Notes: generated by a model from the sequence alone, not told the origin. DNA of 64,000 nucleotides from an uncultured Sphingomonas sp. (GCF_913062585.1 NZ_CAJXWX010000005.1:62001-126000); one strand, 5' to 3'. Counted from the first letter of the stretch, positions 46,506 through 56,418 are shown. Translations and numbers: made by a program.

Positions 46506-47231
46506 ATGACCACCCCGCGCTTCAAACGTATCCTTCTGAAATTGTCGGGCGAAGTCCTTATGGGGGAGGGTGGTCTGGCCATCTCCCCCGACATCACCGC
46601 GCGCGTGGCGCAGGAGATCGCCGACGTCCGGGCCCAGGGCTATGAGCTGTGCGTCGTGGTCGGTGGCGGCAATATCTTTCGCGGCCTGTCGGCAGCGGCC
46701 AAGGGTATCGAGCGGGCGACCGCCGACTATATGGGCATGCTGGCGACCGTCATGAACGCGCTGGCGGTGCAGAACGCGCTGGAGCAGATCGGCGTAGACA
46801 CCCGCGTCCAGTCCGCCATTCCGATGTCGAGCGTCTGCGAGCCCTTCATCCGCCGCCGTGCCGAGCGGCACCTGGAAAAGGGCCGCGTGGTGATCTTCGC
46901 CGCTGGCGTCGGCTCTCCTTTCTTCACCACCGATAGCGGCGCGGCGTTGCGCGCCGCCGAGATGAAGTGCGACGCGCTGTTCAAGGGCACCAGTGTCGAC
47001 GGCGTCTACGATGCCGACCCGAAGAAGGTGCCGACCGCGACCCGCTACGAAACCGTCAGCTATTCCACGGTCCTTTCCGACGACCTGAAGGTCATGGACG
47101 CCTCGGCCATTGCGCTGTGCCGCGACAACAATATCCCGATCGTCGTCTTCAACATCCGCGAACATGGCAATTTCGGTGCCGTGCTGTCGGGCCAGGGTGT
47201 GTCGACGATCGTCCAGAATACAGGAGCTTAA
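46506..47231 (+). CDS. pyrH: UMP kinase
   Basis: A 241-residue hexameric kinase that makes UDP from UMP with ATP, an essential pyrimidine step. Motifs are [13 protein letters not shown] at the N terminus, [25 protein letters not shown], the catalytic-site [19 protein letters not shown] and [10 protein letters not shown]. The ATG at 46506 was chosen because it gives the standard length and the typical start [16 protein letters not shown]. An in-frame ATG at 46485 is possible. It is followed by frr after 3 bp. Confidence 0.96.
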   Translation: MTTPRFKRILLKLSGEVLMGEGGLAISPDITARVAQEIADVRAQGYELCVVVGGGNIFRGLSAAAKGIERATADYMGMLATVMNALAVQNALEQIGVDTRVQSAIPMSSVCEPFIRRRAERHLEKGRVVIFAAGVGSPFFTTDSGAALRAAEMKCDALFKGTSVDGVYDADPKKVPTATRYETVSYSTVLSDDLKVMDASAIALCRDNNIPIVVFNIREHGNFGAVLSGQGVSTIVQNTGA

Positions 47232-47234
47232 ATC

Positions 47235-47792
47235 ATGGCAGCCTATGACAAGTCCGACCTCGAGCGCCGTATGCAGGGCGCGGTCGAATCGCTGAAGCAC
47301 GACCTGAACGGCCTGCGCACGGGCCGCGCCTCGACCGCGCTGCTCGATCCGGTGACCGTCGAGGTTTATGGCAGCCACATGCCGCTGAACCAGGTCGCGA
47401 CCGTCTCGGCGCCCGAGCCGCGCATGTTGTCGGTGCAGGTGTGGGACAGGTCGAACGTGTCGTCGGTGGAAAAGGCGATCCGCTCGGCGGGTCTGGGCCT
47501 GAACCCGATCAATGACGGCCAGACGCTGCGCCTGCCGATTCCCGACCTGACCGAGGAGCGCCGCAAGGAACTCGCCAAGCTGGCCGGCAAGTACGCCGAG
47601 GGCGCGCGCATCGCGGTGCGCAACGTGCGCCGCGACGGCATGGACAGCCTGAAGGTCGACGAGAAGAAGGGCGTCTTCGGCGAGGACGAGCGCAAGCGCC
47701 ACGAGACCGAGGTGCAGAAGCTGACCGACGCGACCATCGCCGAGCTGGATGCAGCCGCCGCGGCCAAGGAAAAGGAAATCCTGGGCAAGTGA
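47235..47792 (+). CDS. frr: Ribosome recycling factor
   Basis: A 185-residue factor that splits post-termination ribosomes with EF-G. The fold is a long three-helix bundle. Motifs are [20 protein letters not shown], the [20 protein letters not shown] turn, and [20 protein letters not shown]. The length is exactly typical. It is separated from pyrH by 3 bp and overlaps uppS by GTGA. Confidence 0.98.
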   Translation: MAAYDKSDLERRMQGAVESLKHDLNGLRTGRASTALLDPVTVEVYGSHMPLNQVATVSAPEPRMLSVQVWDRSNVSSVEKAIRSAGLGLNPINDGQTLRLPIPDLTEERRKELAKLAGKYAEGARIAVRNVRRDGMDSLKVDEKKGVFGEDERKRHETEVQKLTDATIAELDAAAAAKEKEILGK

Positions 47793-48550
47793 GTCCTCCG
47801 GCCGCCTCGGCCCAGACGGCTCTGGGGTCGCTGGTGGCCGTGCCCGATACGGGTGCGGTCCCGCGTCACGTCGCGATCATCATGGACGGTAATGGCCGCT
47901 GGGCCAAACGTCGTCTGCTGCCCCGCTTCGCCGGTCACAAGGCCGGTGTCGATGCCGTGCGCCGCATCGCGCGCGCGGCACGGGCGCAGGGTATCGAGGC
48001 GCTGACGCTCTACGCCTTCTCCTCGGAGAATTGGCGGCGGCCCGAGACCGAGATCAGCGATCTGATGGGGTTGCTGCGCATCTTCCTGCGCAAGGACCTC
48101 GCCGAGCTGGTGTCGGACAATGTCCGGTTGCGGGTGATCGGCGACTATCGCCGTTTCCCCGCCGATCTCGTCGCGATGATCGACGATGCGGTGGCGCGGA
48201 CGGCTGCCAATACCGGCCCGATCCTGGCCATCGCGCTGAATTACGGTGCGCAGGCCGAGCTGGTCGAGGCGACGAAGCGACTGGCGCAAAAGGTCGCGAA
48301 CGGGGAGATGGACGCCGAGGCGATCACGCCCCAGGCGATCGAGGGCGAGCTGCAGACGAACGGCCTCCCGCCGCTCGACCTGGTCATCCGCACCTCGGGC
48401 GAGCAGCGTCTGTCCAATTTCCTGCTGTGGCAGGCGGCCTATGCCGAGTTGCTGTTCGTCGAGACACTCTGGCCCGATTTCGATGAAGCGGCGCTGGCCG
48501 ATGCGGTCGCGGAGTTCGGCCGACGACACAGGCGTTTCGGCGGCCTGTGA
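47789..48550 (+). CDS. uppS: Undecaprenyl diphosphate synthase (isoprenyl transferase)
   Basis: A 253-residue cis-prenyltransferase that extends farnesyl diphosphate to the C55 carrier lipid of peptidoglycan synthesis. Motifs are [16 protein letters not shown] with the catalytic Asp, [22 protein letters not shown] and [19 protein letters not shown], plus [14 protein letters not shown]. The GTG at 47789 overlaps the frr stop (GTGA). The first 25 residues are extra to the family core, so a later start cannot be excluded. The next gene, cdsA, overlaps its stop in the same way. Confidence 0.95.
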   Translation: MSPPAASAQTALGSLVAVPDTGAVPRHVAIIMDGNGRWAKRRLLPRFAGHKAGVDAVRRIARAARAQGIEALTLYAFSSENWRRPETEISDLMGLLRIFLRKDLAELVSDNVRLRVIGDYRRFPADLVAMIDDAVARTAANTGPILAIALNYGAQAELVEATKRLAQKVANGEMDAEAITPQAIEGELQTNGLPPLDLVIRTSGEQRLSNFLLWQAAYAELLFVETLWPDFDEAALADAVAEFGRRHRRFGGL

Positions 48551-49371
48551 CCGATCCTGAAATCCCGCCGACCGGAACGCCCGATGCGGCGCCGGTCAAG
48601 AGCATGTCGAATCTGACCAAGCGGGTTCTGGCCAGCATCGTGATGATCGCGGTGGCCAGCCTGTGCCTGGCGCTGGGCGGGCTGGCCTTCTGGCTGCTGG
48701 CGGTCGTGGTCGGCCTGTTCATGATGGCCGAATGGTCGGACCTGCTGAAGGTCGACCGCCAGCGCAAGCGGCTGGCGCAATTCGCCCTGTCGGTGCCGCT
48801 CGCCATCATGGCGCCGGGGCTGGCGGCGGGGCCGGGCTTCTTCGCGCTGGGCCTGATCGCGGCGGCCTTCTTCTTCCTGACCATCGTGTCGCGCCGCCCG
48901 GAATATGGCGCAGGGGCGCTGTATGTCGGCTTGCCGGTCTTTTCATTGCTGGCGATCCGGTTGCATGACGATGGGTTGGCGCTGTCGCTCTGGGCGATGG
49001 CGCTCGTCTGGGCCTGCGACAGCGGCGCGTTCTTTGTCGGGCGGCAGTTCGGTGGTCCCAAGCTCGCGCCCTCGATCAGCCCGGCCAAGACCTGGTCCGG
49101 CCTGATCGGCGGGATCACGGCGGCGACGCTGCTGGCGGTGGCGATGCGCTGGACGCACGGCCTGCCGCTGCATCTGGTGATCGCGACGCCGTTCCTGGCG
49201 GTGCTCGCGCAGGGCGGCGACCTGTTCGAAAGTGCGCTGAAGCGGCGCGCGGGCGTGAAGGACAGCGGCAATGTCCTGCCCGGCCATGGCGGGGTGATGG
49301 ACCGGCTGGACGGTATCGTGCCCGTCGCGCCTGTCGCCGCGCTGTTGATCTTCCTGCCGGACCTGTTCTGA
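48547..49371 (+). CDS. cdsA: Phosphatidate cytidylyltransferase
   Basis: A 274-residue multi-pass membrane enzyme that makes CDP-diacylglycerol from phosphatidic acid and CTP, the precursor for PssA. About seven to eight hydrophobic segments are present. The C-terminal family signature is clear: SPAKTWSGLIGGITAATLLA followed by GDLFESALKRRAGVKDSG and LPGHGGVMDRLDG. The GTG at 48547 overlaps the uppS stop (GTGA). A start at the ATG of MSNLTKRVLAS is a shorter option. It ends one base into dxr (TGATG). Confidence 0.94.
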   Translation: MTDPEIPPTGTPDAAPVKSMSNLTKRVLASIVMIAVASLCLALGGLAFWLLAVVVGLFMMAEWSDLLKVDRQRKRLAQFALSVPLAIMAPGLAAGPGFFALGLIAAAFFFLTIVSRRPEYGAGALYVGLPVFSLLAIRLHDDGLALSLWAMALVWACDSGAFFVGRQFGGPKLAPSISPAKTWSGLIGGITAATLLAVAMRWTHGLPLHLVIATPFLAVLAQGGDLFESALKRRAGVKDSGNVLPGHGGVMDRLDGIVPVAPVAALLIFLPDLF

Positions 49372-50528
49372 TGCGCAGCGTTACCATTTTGGGTGCGACC
49401 GGTTCGGTCGGCACCTCCACGCTGGACCTGATCGAGCGCGAGCCGGACCGTTATCGCGTCCGCGCGCTGACCGCCAATTGCGATGTGGTCAAGCTGGCGG
49501 CGGCGGCGAAGCGCACCAATGCGGAACTGGCGGTGGTCGCGGATGAGCGCTGCCTGCCCGATCTGCGCGACGCGCTGGCGGGGACGGAGACCAGTGTGGC
49601 GGGTGGCCGGGCGGCGGTGATCGAGGCGGCGGCGCTTCATGCCGACTGGACGATGGGTGCCATTGTCGGCTGTGCAGGTCTGGAGCCGGCCATGGCCGCG
49701 ATCGCCAATGGCGGCACGGTCGTGCTGGCCAATAAGGAGCCGCTCGTCTCGGCGGGTGAGGTGGTGCTGGCGGCAGCGGCCCAGGCGGGCGCGACGATCC
49801 TGCCCGCCGATAGCGAGCATAACGCGATCTATCAGTGCTTCGACTTTGCCCGGCCGGAGCGGGTGCGCCGGATCGTCCTGACCGCCAGCGGTGGGCCGTT
49901 CCGCCAGTGGACCACCGAGGAGATGCGCCGCGTCACGCCCGAACAGGCGGTGGCGCATCCCAACTGGTCGATGGGGGCAAAGATCTCGGTCGATTCGGCG
50001 ACGATGATGAACAAGGGGCTGGAGCTGATCGAGGCCGCCCGGCTGTTCCCGGTCCCCTCCGACCGGATCGAGATCGTTCTGCATCCGCAGTCGATCATTC
50101 ACTCGGCGGTCGATTATGTCGACGGGTCGATGCTGGCCCAACTGGGACCGTCGGATATGCGCGTGCCGATCGCGCATTGCCTGGCCTGGCCGGACCGGAT
50201 GCAGACGCCCATGGCGCCGCTCGACCTGGTGGCGCTCGGCCGAATGGACTTCGCCGCGCCCGATCCGGTGCGCTTCCCCGCGCTGCGCCTGGCTCGTGCT
50301 GCGCTGGAGGCGGGCGGGGCGGCCCCCGCCATCCTGAATGCCGCGAACGAGGTGGCCGTTGCAGCTTTTCTGGCCAAGCGCATCGGCCTCCTCGAAATTG
50401 CCGCAATCGTCGAGGATGTTCTCCATCGCTACGACCCGGCCCCGCCGGAAACGCTCGACGCGGTGATCGCCGTCGATGCGCGCGCGCGGGAACTGGCGGC
50501 GCAGCGTGTTGAGGATTGCATCGTTTGA
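49371..50528 (+). CDS. dxr: 1-deoxy-D-xylulose 5-phosphate reductoisomerase
   Basis: A 385-residue NADPH-dependent enzyme and the first committed step of the MEP pathway to isoprenoids. The NADPH site is SVTILGATGSVGTSTLDLI. Metal- and substrate-binding motifs are LPADSEHNAIYQC, TASGGPFRQW, NWSMGAKISVDSATMMNKGL with EAARLF, and the C-terminal LNAANEVAVAAFL. The length is typical. It supplies the isoprenoid units that UppS uses two genes upstream. Its stop overlaps the rseP start. Confidence 0.97.
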   Translation: MRSVTILGATGSVGTSTLDLIEREPDRYRVRALTANCDVVKLAAAAKRTNAELAVVADERCLPDLRDALAGTETSVAGGRAAVIEAAALHADWTMGAIVGCAGLEPAMAAIANGGTVVLANKEPLVSAGEVVLAAAAQAGATILPADSEHNAIYQCFDFARPERVRRIVLTASGGPFRQWTTEEMRRVTPEQAVAHPNWSMGAKISVDSATMMNKGLELIEAARLFPVPSDRIEIVLHPQSIIHSAVDYVDGSMLAQLGPSDMRVPIAHCLAWPDRMQTPMAPLDLVALGRMDFAAPDPVRFPALRLARAALEAGGAAPAILNAANEVAVAAFLAKRIGLLEIAAIVEDVLHRYDPAPPETLDAVIAVDARARELAAQRVEDCIV

Positions 50529-51661
50529 TCGAAACCCCCGGCCTGTTATTGACCTTATTGGGCTTTGTCCTGGCCATCGGTCCGCTCGTGTTCGTGCATG
50601 AGATGGGGCATTATCTCGCCGGGCGGCTGTTCGGCGTGAAGGCCGATACCTTCGCCATCGGCTTCGGACGCGAGATCGCCGGTGTCACCGACAAGCGGGG
50701 CACGCGCTGGAAGATCGGCTGGCTGCCGTTGGGTGGCTATGTGAAGTTCGCCGGCGACATGAATCCGGCCAGCCAGCCCGATGCGGCTTGGCTCGCGCTG
50801 CCGCCCGAGGAACGGGCGCGGACGTTCCAGGCCAAGCCGGTGTGGCAGCGCGCGATCATCGTGGCGGCGGGCCCGGCGATCAACTTCGTGGCGGCGATCC
50901 TGATCCTCGCGGGCTTCGCCTATGCTTATGGCGAGGCGGTCGTGCCGCCGGTCGTGGGACAGGTGATGCCGGGTAGCGCTGCGGCGGCCTCTTCGCTCCG
51001 CCCCGGCGACCGGGTGACGGCGATCGATGGCCGCGCCGTGACGGATTTCGCCGACATCGCCCGCTATGTGCAGATCCGCGCCGGGCAGCAGGTGACGATC
51101 ACCGCGACGCGTGGCGGCACCGCCTTCGTCACCGGCGCGACGGTGGGCACCGATGTCCAGCGCGACCGGTTCGGCAACGAATATCGCGTCGGCCGCCTCG
51201 GCCTGCGCGGCGCAGGAACGGTCGATATCCGTCCGGTCGGCCTGTTGCGGGCGCCGGTCGTCGCCGTCCAGCGCACGGGCGAGATCGTCCATATGATGGT
51301 CGAGACGCTGGGCCAGGTCATATCCGGACGCCGCTCGGCCCGGGAATTGGGCGGTCCGCTGTCCATCGCCAAGGTGTCCGGCGAGCAGATGTCGCTGGGC
51401 CTCGACGCCTTTGTTTTCTTCATCGCGCTGGTCTCCATCAATCTGGGGTTCATCAACCTGTTGCCAGTGCCGATGCTCGATGGCGGCCATCTTCTTTTCT
51501 ATGCGATCGAAGCGGTGCGGCGACGCCCCCTGGAGCCGGCGGCCCAGGAATGGGCGTTTCGCGGCGGTTTGATCGCGATCCTGGCCCTTATGCTGTTCGT
51601 TACGTTCAACGATCTTGGCAATTTCGGGCTATGGAAAAATATCGCTGGCTTGATCGGGTGA
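50525..51661 (+). CDS. rseP: Site-2 intramembrane zinc protease RseP
   Basis: A 378-residue integral membrane metalloprotease. The zinc site is VFVHEMGHYLAGR in the first transmembrane helix, and the second metal-binding motif NLLPVPMLDGGHL lies in the third. One PDZ domain is visible at about 130-210, with GSAAAASSLRPGDRVTAIDG. It cleaves membrane anti-sigma factors during envelope stress and may clear signal peptides. The start is the TTG at 50525, overlapping the dxr stop as TTGA; an in-frame TTG at 50516 is an alternative. It stands just before bamA, the usual order in proteobacteria. Confidence 0.94.
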   Translation: MIETPGLLLTLLGFVLAIGPLVFVHEMGHYLAGRLFGVKADTFAIGFGREIAGVTDKRGTRWKIGWLPLGGYVKFAGDMNPASQPDAAWLALPPEERARTFQAKPVWQRAIIVAAGPAINFVAAILILAGFAYAYGEAVVPPVVGQVMPGSAAAASSLRPGDRVTAIDGRAVTDFADIARYVQIRAGQQVTITATRGGTAFVTGATVGTDVQRDRFGNEYRVGRLGLRGAGTVDIRPVGLLRAPVVAVQRTGEIVHMMVETLGQVISGRRSARELGGPLSIAKVSGEQMSLGLDAFVFFIALVSINLGFINLLPVPMLDGGHLLFYAIEAVRRRPLEPAAQEWAFRGGLIAILALMLFVTFNDLGNFGLWKNIAGLIG

Positions 51662-51731
51662 CGCCGATGGGGCAGGGCGCGAAGACGACAGGGGTCGGTT
51701 CGACTTTTCTGGGGTGGGTTTGGTGACAGCA

Positions 51732-54461
51732 ATGACGGGTATGAAGACTGTGCGCGCGGGCGCCATATTGCTGGCGGGCACGATGCTGTCGGGTGTGCCG
51801 GTCATGGCACAGACCGCGCCGACCGCTCCCGGGGCGGGTGCCGCCCCGACGCCGCTGGTCGCGCCTGCGCCCGTGCGGACGATCAAGACGCTTCGGGTCG
51901 AAGGTGCGCAGCGCATCGAGCCGGAGACGGTTCTGTCCTACACCAAGCTGCGCGTCGGCATCCCCTATACGCCCGAGACGCTAGACCAGGCGCTGAAGGA
52001 TCTTCAGGCGTCGGAACTGTTCGCCGACTTCTCGATCTCGGGCGTCGAGTCCGGCGACATCGTGCTGCGCGTGCGTGAGAACCCGATCATCAACCGGGTC
52101 ATTCTGGAGGGCAACAAGCGCCTGAAGGAAGACAAGATCAAGAAGGAGATCAAGCTCGCGCCGCGGCAGATCTTCACCCGGACCGCGGTTCGCCAGGACG
52201 TGGCGCGCATCATCGAGCTGTATCGTCGCCAGGGCCGTTTCGCCGCGGTGGTCGAGCCCAAGATGGTCAATCTCGACCAGAACCGCGTCGACGTGGTGTT
52301 CGAGATCAACGAGGGCCCGAAGTCCAAGGTCCGCCAGATCAACATCATCGGCAACGAGAAATTTTCCGACGACGAACTGCGCGGTGCGATGTACACCAAG
52401 CAGTCGCGCTGGTTCCGCTTCCTGTCCTCGGCCACCAGCTACGACCAGGATCGCCTGGCCGCCGACCAGCAGAAGCTGCGCCTGTTCTACCTGACCAACG
52501 GCTATGCCGATTTCCGCGTGACCAGCGCGGTCGCCGAACTGACGCCGGACAAGAAGGACTTCATCATCACCTATGTGGTGGAGGAAGGCCCCCGCTACAA
52601 ATTCGGCGACGTGAAGGTCGACAGCCAGATCCGCGACTTCGACAATGCGAAGCTCGCCGCCTCGCTGCCGATGAAGAAGGGCGACTGGTACAACGCCAAG
52701 CTGGTCGAGGACTCGATCGACAGCCTGAGCCAGACGGCGGGCCTGTTCGGCTATGCCTTCACCGATGTGAACCCCGACTTCCAGCGTGACAAGGACACGC
52801 TGACCATGTCGATCACGTTCAACATCGCCGAGGCGAAGCGGACGTACATCGAGCGGATCGACATCAACGGCAATACGCAGACGCAGGACAAGGTCGTCCG
52901 TCGCGAGATCCGCGTGGCCGAGGGCGACGCCTTCAACAGCTTCCAGGTCCGCCGCAGCCAGGATCGCATCAATTCGCTCGGCTATTTCCAGGAAAAGCTG
53001 GAGATCAAGCAGAACCCCGGCTCCGCACCCGATCGGATCGTCCTGGAAACCAATGTCGAGGAACAGTCGACCGGCTCGCTGCAGCTGTCGGCCGGTTATT
53101 CGTCGCTGGAACGCTTCATCATCCAGGCGAACATCACCCAGCGCAATTTCCGCGGCAAGGGCCAGGAACTGCGCGCTGGCGTGAACTATTCGGCCTATTC
53201 CAAGTCGATCGAGCTGGGCTTCACCGAGCCCTATGTGTTCGACAAGAATATCGCGCTGGGCGTCGACGTGTTCCGCCGCGACTATAACTCGTTCAACTAT
53301 CTGGGCACCACCCGCCAGACGACCTATAGCCAGGTGTCGACCGGTTTCCAGGTTCGCGCGGGCGTGCCGTTGACCGAATATTGGTCGCTGTCGGGCCGCT
53401 ATGGCCTGACCTATGATGAGGTCGGCCTGGCGTCGTCCTTCTTCAACGCCGACGGTACCTGTAACTATCAGTCGGCGGGCCGCTATCTCTGCGACTCGAT
53501 CGGCAACCGCTGGACCTCGTCGGTCGGCTATTCGCTGATCTATGACAGCCTGAACAGCCGCCTGCGTCCGACGGCGGGCCAGCGTTTCTCGTTCAGCCAG
53601 GACTTTGCCGGTCTGGGCGGTGACGTGAAATATATCCGTACCCGTGCGGAAGGCGCGAAGTTCATGGGCCTGGGCAAGGGCTTCGTCTTCTCGGTGCTGG
53701 GCGAGGGTGGTTATATCCACTCGCTGGAAGGCAGCCGTGGTCCGGGTATCGACCCGGTCCGTATCGTCGACCGCTTCTATCTGGGCGAGCCGCAGTTCCG
53801 CGGCTTCGACATTCGCGGCGTGGGTCCGCGCGTGCTTCGCATTCCCTATGTCATCGGGACCGATGGCAGCCAGACCAAGCAGACCGACCGCAACCAGATC
53901 GTCGACGACGCGCTGGGCGGCCGGGCCTATTACCTGGCCCGCGCCGAGCTGGAACTGCCGCTGGGGTCGGGCGCGCGTGAAATGGGCCTGCGTCCCAGCA
54001 TCTATGTCCAGGCGGGCAGCCTGTGGGGCATCACCCGGCCGCTGCCGTCGCTCAACTTCCCGCAGGCGCGCGATGCCAGCGGGAAGCTGCTGTACAACAA
54101 GGACGGCTCGCCCACGCTGGCTCCAGCGCCTTTGGTCGACGGCCAGGGCCGCCAGATCTATCAGGTGCCCAGCACCGCCGATGCCACCATCGCCAACCTG
54201 CAGACGACCTGCGCCATCGGCTATTCGTCGACGGCGGGTGGCGCCTGCACGGGCACGACGACCAACGTCGCGCTGCAGAATACGAGCTATGCGGTCGAGG
54301 AATTCTATGGCGGCACGTGGCGGCCGCGCGTGTCGGTCGGCATCGGTGTGAACTGGAATTCACCTTTCGGACCGCTTCGCATCGACCTTGCCAAGGCATT
54401 GGTCACGCAGCCGGGCGACGACCCCAAGCTCATCACTTTCAACGTAGGGACGCAGTTCTGA
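51732..54461 (+). CDS. bamA: Outer-membrane protein assembly factor BamA
   Basis: A 909-residue Omp85 protein, the core of the machine that inserts beta-barrel proteins. A signal peptide (ends near PVMAQ) and a Pro/Ala-rich linker precede five POTRA domains (about 55-440; the first begins IKTLRVEGAQRI). The 16-stranded barrel follows, with the conserved QFRGFDIRGVGPR motif and an aromatic C terminus (FNVGTQF). A long loop near the end contains an unusual poorly conserved insert. The ATG at 51732 was chosen; ATG 51741 and GTG 51714 are alternatives. It shares one base with the skp start (TGATG). Confidence 0.95.
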   Translation: MTGMKTVRAGAILLAGTMLSGVPVMAQTAPTAPGAGAAPTPLVAPAPVRTIKTLRVEGAQRIEPETVLSYTKLRVGIPYTPETLDQALKDLQASELFADFSISGVESGDIVLRVRENPIINRVILEGNKRLKEDKIKKEIKLAPRQIFTRTAVRQDVARIIELYRRQGRFAAVVEPKMVNLDQNRVDVVFEINEGPKSKVRQINIIGNEKFSDDELRGAMYTKQSRWFRFLSSATSYDQDRLAADQQKLRLFYLTNGYADFRVTSAVAELTPDKKDFIITYVVEEGPRYKFGDVKVDSQIRDFDNAKLAASLPMKKGDWYNAKLVEDSIDSLSQTAGLFGYAFTDVNPDFQRDKDTLTMSITFNIAEAKRTYIERIDINGNTQTQDKVVRREIRVAEGDAFNSFQVRRSQDRINSLGYFQEKLEIKQNPGSAPDRIVLETNVEEQSTGSLQLSAGYSSLERFIIQANITQRNFRGKGQELRAGVNYSAYSKSIELGFTEPYVFDKNIALGVDVFRRDYNSFNYLGTTRQTTYSQVSTGFQVRAGVPLTEYWSLSGRYGLTYDEVGLASSFFNADGTCNYQSAGRYLCDSIGNRWTSSVGYSLIYDSLNSRLRPTAGQRFSFSQDFAGLGGDVKYIRTRAEGAKFMGLGKGFVFSVLGEGGYIHSLEGSRGPGIDPVRIVDRFYLGEPQFRGFDIRGVGPRVLRIPYVIGTDGSQTKQTDRNQIVDDALGGRAYYLARAELELPLGSGAREMGLRPSIYVQAGSLWGITRPLPSLNFPQARDASGKLLYNKDGSPTLAPAPLVDGQGRQIYQVPSTADATIANLQTTCAIGYSSTAGGACTGTTTNVALQNTSYAVEEFYGGTWRPRVSVGIGVNWNSPFGPLRIDLAKALVTQPGDDPKLITFNVGTQF

Positions 54462-55135
54462 TGAAGACCATTTCCAAGCTCCTCCTCGCGGCGGCTCTCG
54501 TCGCGCCGGCCGCCACGGTCGCCACCAGCGCCCAGGCCCAGGTGAACGGCATCGCCGTCGCCGATCCGCAGGGTGCGATCGCCGGTTCGCGCGCCTGGAC
54601 CGCCGCCCGCCAGCAGATCGAGACGACCTACAAGACCCAGCTCGACCAGGTCGAGGCGCGCCGCGCCGCGATCAGCCGCGAGCTGGATACGCTGGTCCAG
54701 GCGTTCCAGACCGCTCGTGCGGCGCCCAACGCCAACCAGGCCGCGCTGCGCACCCAGGCCGAGCAGATCCAGGCCAAGCAGCAGGCCGGCGAGCAGGAAA
54801 TCGGCCGTCTGGCGGCCCCGGCGCAGCGCGCCCAGGCCTATGCCGTCGAGCAGATCCAGGCGCGCCTGGGCGAAGCGGTGCAGAACGCCGTTCGCGCCAA
54901 GAATGTCAGCCTGTTGGTCAGCCCGCAGGCCGTGCTGTTCATGCAGCCGACCGCCGACATCACCTCGGCGGTGACCGCCGAGCTGGACAAGCTCGTCCCG
55001 TCGGTCAGCACGACCCCGCCCGCCAACTGGCAGCCGGGCCAGCAGGGGCAGCAGGGTGCGGCCCCCGCCGCATCGCCTGCCGCCCCCGCCACGACTGCTC
55101 CGGCGCCCGCGCGTCGCCAGAACAGCGGCCGGTAA
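54461..55135 (+). CDS. skp: Periplasmic chaperone Skp/OmpH
   Basis: A 224-residue exported chaperone that holds unfolded outer-membrane proteins before BamA. The signal peptide ends near TSAQAQ. The core (about 28-175) is a long helical coiled coil rich in Ala, Gln, Arg and Glu, with a family-typical opening [18 protein letters not shown]. The C-terminal 45 residues are a Pro-, Gln- and Ala-rich tail not found in E. coli Skp. It is coupled to bamA (TGATG) and ends 7 bp before the fabZ start. Confidence 0.9.
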   Translation: MKTISKLLLAAALVAPAATVATSAQAQVNGIAVADPQGAIAGSRAWTAARQQIETTYKTQLDQVEARRAAISRELDTLVQAFQTARAAPNANQAALRTQAEQIQAKQQAGEQEIGRLAAPAQRAQAYAVEQIQARLGEAVQNAVRAKNVSLLVSPQAVLFMQPTADITSAVTAELDKLVPSVSTTPPANWQPGQQGQQGAAPAASPAAPATTAPAPARRQNSGR

Positions 55136-55142
55136 ACGGCTC

Positions 55143-55619
55143 GTGAGCGAGACGGAAAAGACGACCATGGGTCCGCTCGACATCGGGCGGGTCATGGCGG
55201 CCCTGCCGCACCGCTATCCGATGCTGCTGGTCGATCGTGTCGAGGAACTGGTCCTCGACACGTCGATCCGCGCGGTGAAGGCGGTGACGATCAACGAGGG
55301 CTTCTTCCAGGGCCATTTCCCGGGTCGTCCGATCATGCCGGGCGTGCTGATCGTCGAGGCGCTGGCGCAGGCCGCCGGTGTGCTCGCGGTGGAAAGCCTG
55401 GGCCTCGCGGGATCGGGCAAGCTCGTCTATTTCATGGCGATCGACGGCGCCAAGTTCCGCAAGCCCGTGGAACCCGGCGTGCTCCTCCATCTGGAGGTCG
55501 AATTCGTCCAGAAGCGGTCGAGCGTCTGCAAGTTCGCGGGCGTCGCCAAGATCGACGGCGTGACCGTCGCAGAGGCGAATTTCACCGCGATGATCGCCGA
55601 CCCGCCCAAGACGGCGTGA
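55143..55619 (+). CDS. fabZ: 3-hydroxyacyl-ACP dehydratase
   Basis: A 158-residue hot-dog-fold enzyme that dehydrates (3R)-hydroxyacyl-ACP in fatty acid synthesis. The catalytic His lies in [13 protein letters not shown] (about 22-36), and the catalytic Glu segment is [19 protein letters not shown]. The GTG at 55143 is taken as start; ATG at 55167, preceded by GGAAAAG, gives 150 residues and is equally plausible. In most proteobacteria fabZ lies between lpxD and lpxA. Both are missing here, which fits a sphingomonad envelope without lipid A. Confidence 0.95.
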   Translation: MSETEKTTMGPLDIGRVMAALPHRYPMLLVDRVEELVLDTSIRAVKAVTINEGFFQGHFPGRPIMPGVLIVEALAQAAGVLAVESLGLAGSGKLVYFMAIDGAKFRKPVEPGVLLHLEVEFVQKRSSVCKFAGVAKIDGVTVAEANFTAMIADPPKTA

Positions 55620-55720
55620 CCGGCGCGATACGCGGTTTTGACTAACGAAGCGCGGTCCGCTATGGGCCGCGCTTCCCGTTTCCAGGCTGGTCGGAACCAG
55701 CCATTTTCCGGAGCAATATC

Positions 55721-55951
55721 ATGAAGACCGATACGCACCCCGACTATCACATGATCAAGGTGCAGATGACCGACGGCACCGTGTTCGAAACCCGCTCGAC
55801 CTGGGGCAAGGAAGGCGACACGATGCAGCTGGACATCGATCCGCTGGCACATCCGGCCTGGACCGGCGGCCGTGGCTCGCTGCTGGACACCGGCGGTCAG
55901 GTCGCGCGCTTCAACAAGCGTTTCGGCGGCGGTCTCACGCTCCGCAAGTAA
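55721..55951 (+). CDS. rpmE: Ribosomal protein L31, zinc-independent form
   Basis: A 76-residue large-subunit protein. The sequence [19 protein letters not shown] and the tail [20 protein letters not shown] with FNKRFG mark it as L31. It contains no Cys at all, so the four-cysteine zinc ribbon of the C+ type is missing and this is a C- form. In other bacteria the C- form is often the one used under zinc shortage. Here it may be the main copy, since it stands alone after the core cluster with a strong terminator. GGAG lies about eight bases before the ATG. Confidence 0.96.
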   Translation: MKTDTHPDYHMIKVQMTDGTVFETRSTWGKEGDTMQLDIDPLAHPAWTGGRGSLLDTGGQVARFNKRFGGGLTLRK

Positions 55952-55978
55952 TCGTCTCGCCCCTTGGGCGACCGACAT

Positions 55979-56014
55979 GGGCCCGGTTCTCCGTTCGCGG
56001 AGGGCCGGGCCTTT
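55979..56014 (+). terminator. Rho-independent terminator of rpmE
   Basis: GGGCCCGG and CCGGGCC pair around a nested TCTCCG/CGGAG hairpin, followed by TTTTGCGTTT. It lies about 30 bp after the rpmE stop codon. Confidence 0.85.
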
Positions 56015-56103
56015 TGCGTTTCGGGCGCCGCCAGTCGTCCGTGGCGGAAATTTTATAAATGCGGTTTGCAGTCCGTTAACCAGCGGCGCGTACCATCATC
56101 CGC

Positions 56104-56418
56104 ATGTTCGCCGCTGAATTCGAACCCGCTGAATTTCCCGATCGCCGCCGGTCTCCGCGGAAGCCGACGGCGTTGGACACGGACATGGATCGTGGCGGCC
56201 TGGCCCGCGCGCTGTGCCGGGTGCTCGACATTTCGATCCACGGCGCCAAGCTCCAGACCTATACCGCGCTGCGTCGTGGCTCCGACATCTGGTTGCGCCT
56301 GCCGCAGGTGGGGGAAGTCACCGCCAGGGTCGTCTGGGCGACCGATTTCGCGGCTGGTTGCCAGTTCCAGACGCCGCTGGCGCCCGAGGCCTTCGAGATC
56401 CTCGCACCGATGACCTGA
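56104..56418 (+). CDS. Small PilZ-domain protein
   Basis: A 104-residue soluble protein that is essentially one PilZ domain. The cyclic di-GMP binding elements are visible: an Arg cluster DRRRSPRKP near residue 13 (RxxxR) and the DISIHGAKL motif near residue 42 (D/N-x-S-x-x-G). A beta-strand-rich remainder follows. Such stand-alone PilZ proteins relay c-di-GMP to partners in motility, adhesion or polysaccharide export, and the partner is not encoded nearby. It stands alone after the rpmE terminator and 70 bp before the serine dehydratase gene. Confidence 0.82.
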   Translation: MFAAEFEPAEFPDRRRSPRKPTALDTDMDRGGLARALCRVLDISIHGAKLQTYTALRRGSDIWLRLPQVGEVTARVVWATDFAAGCQFQTPLAPEAFEILAPMT

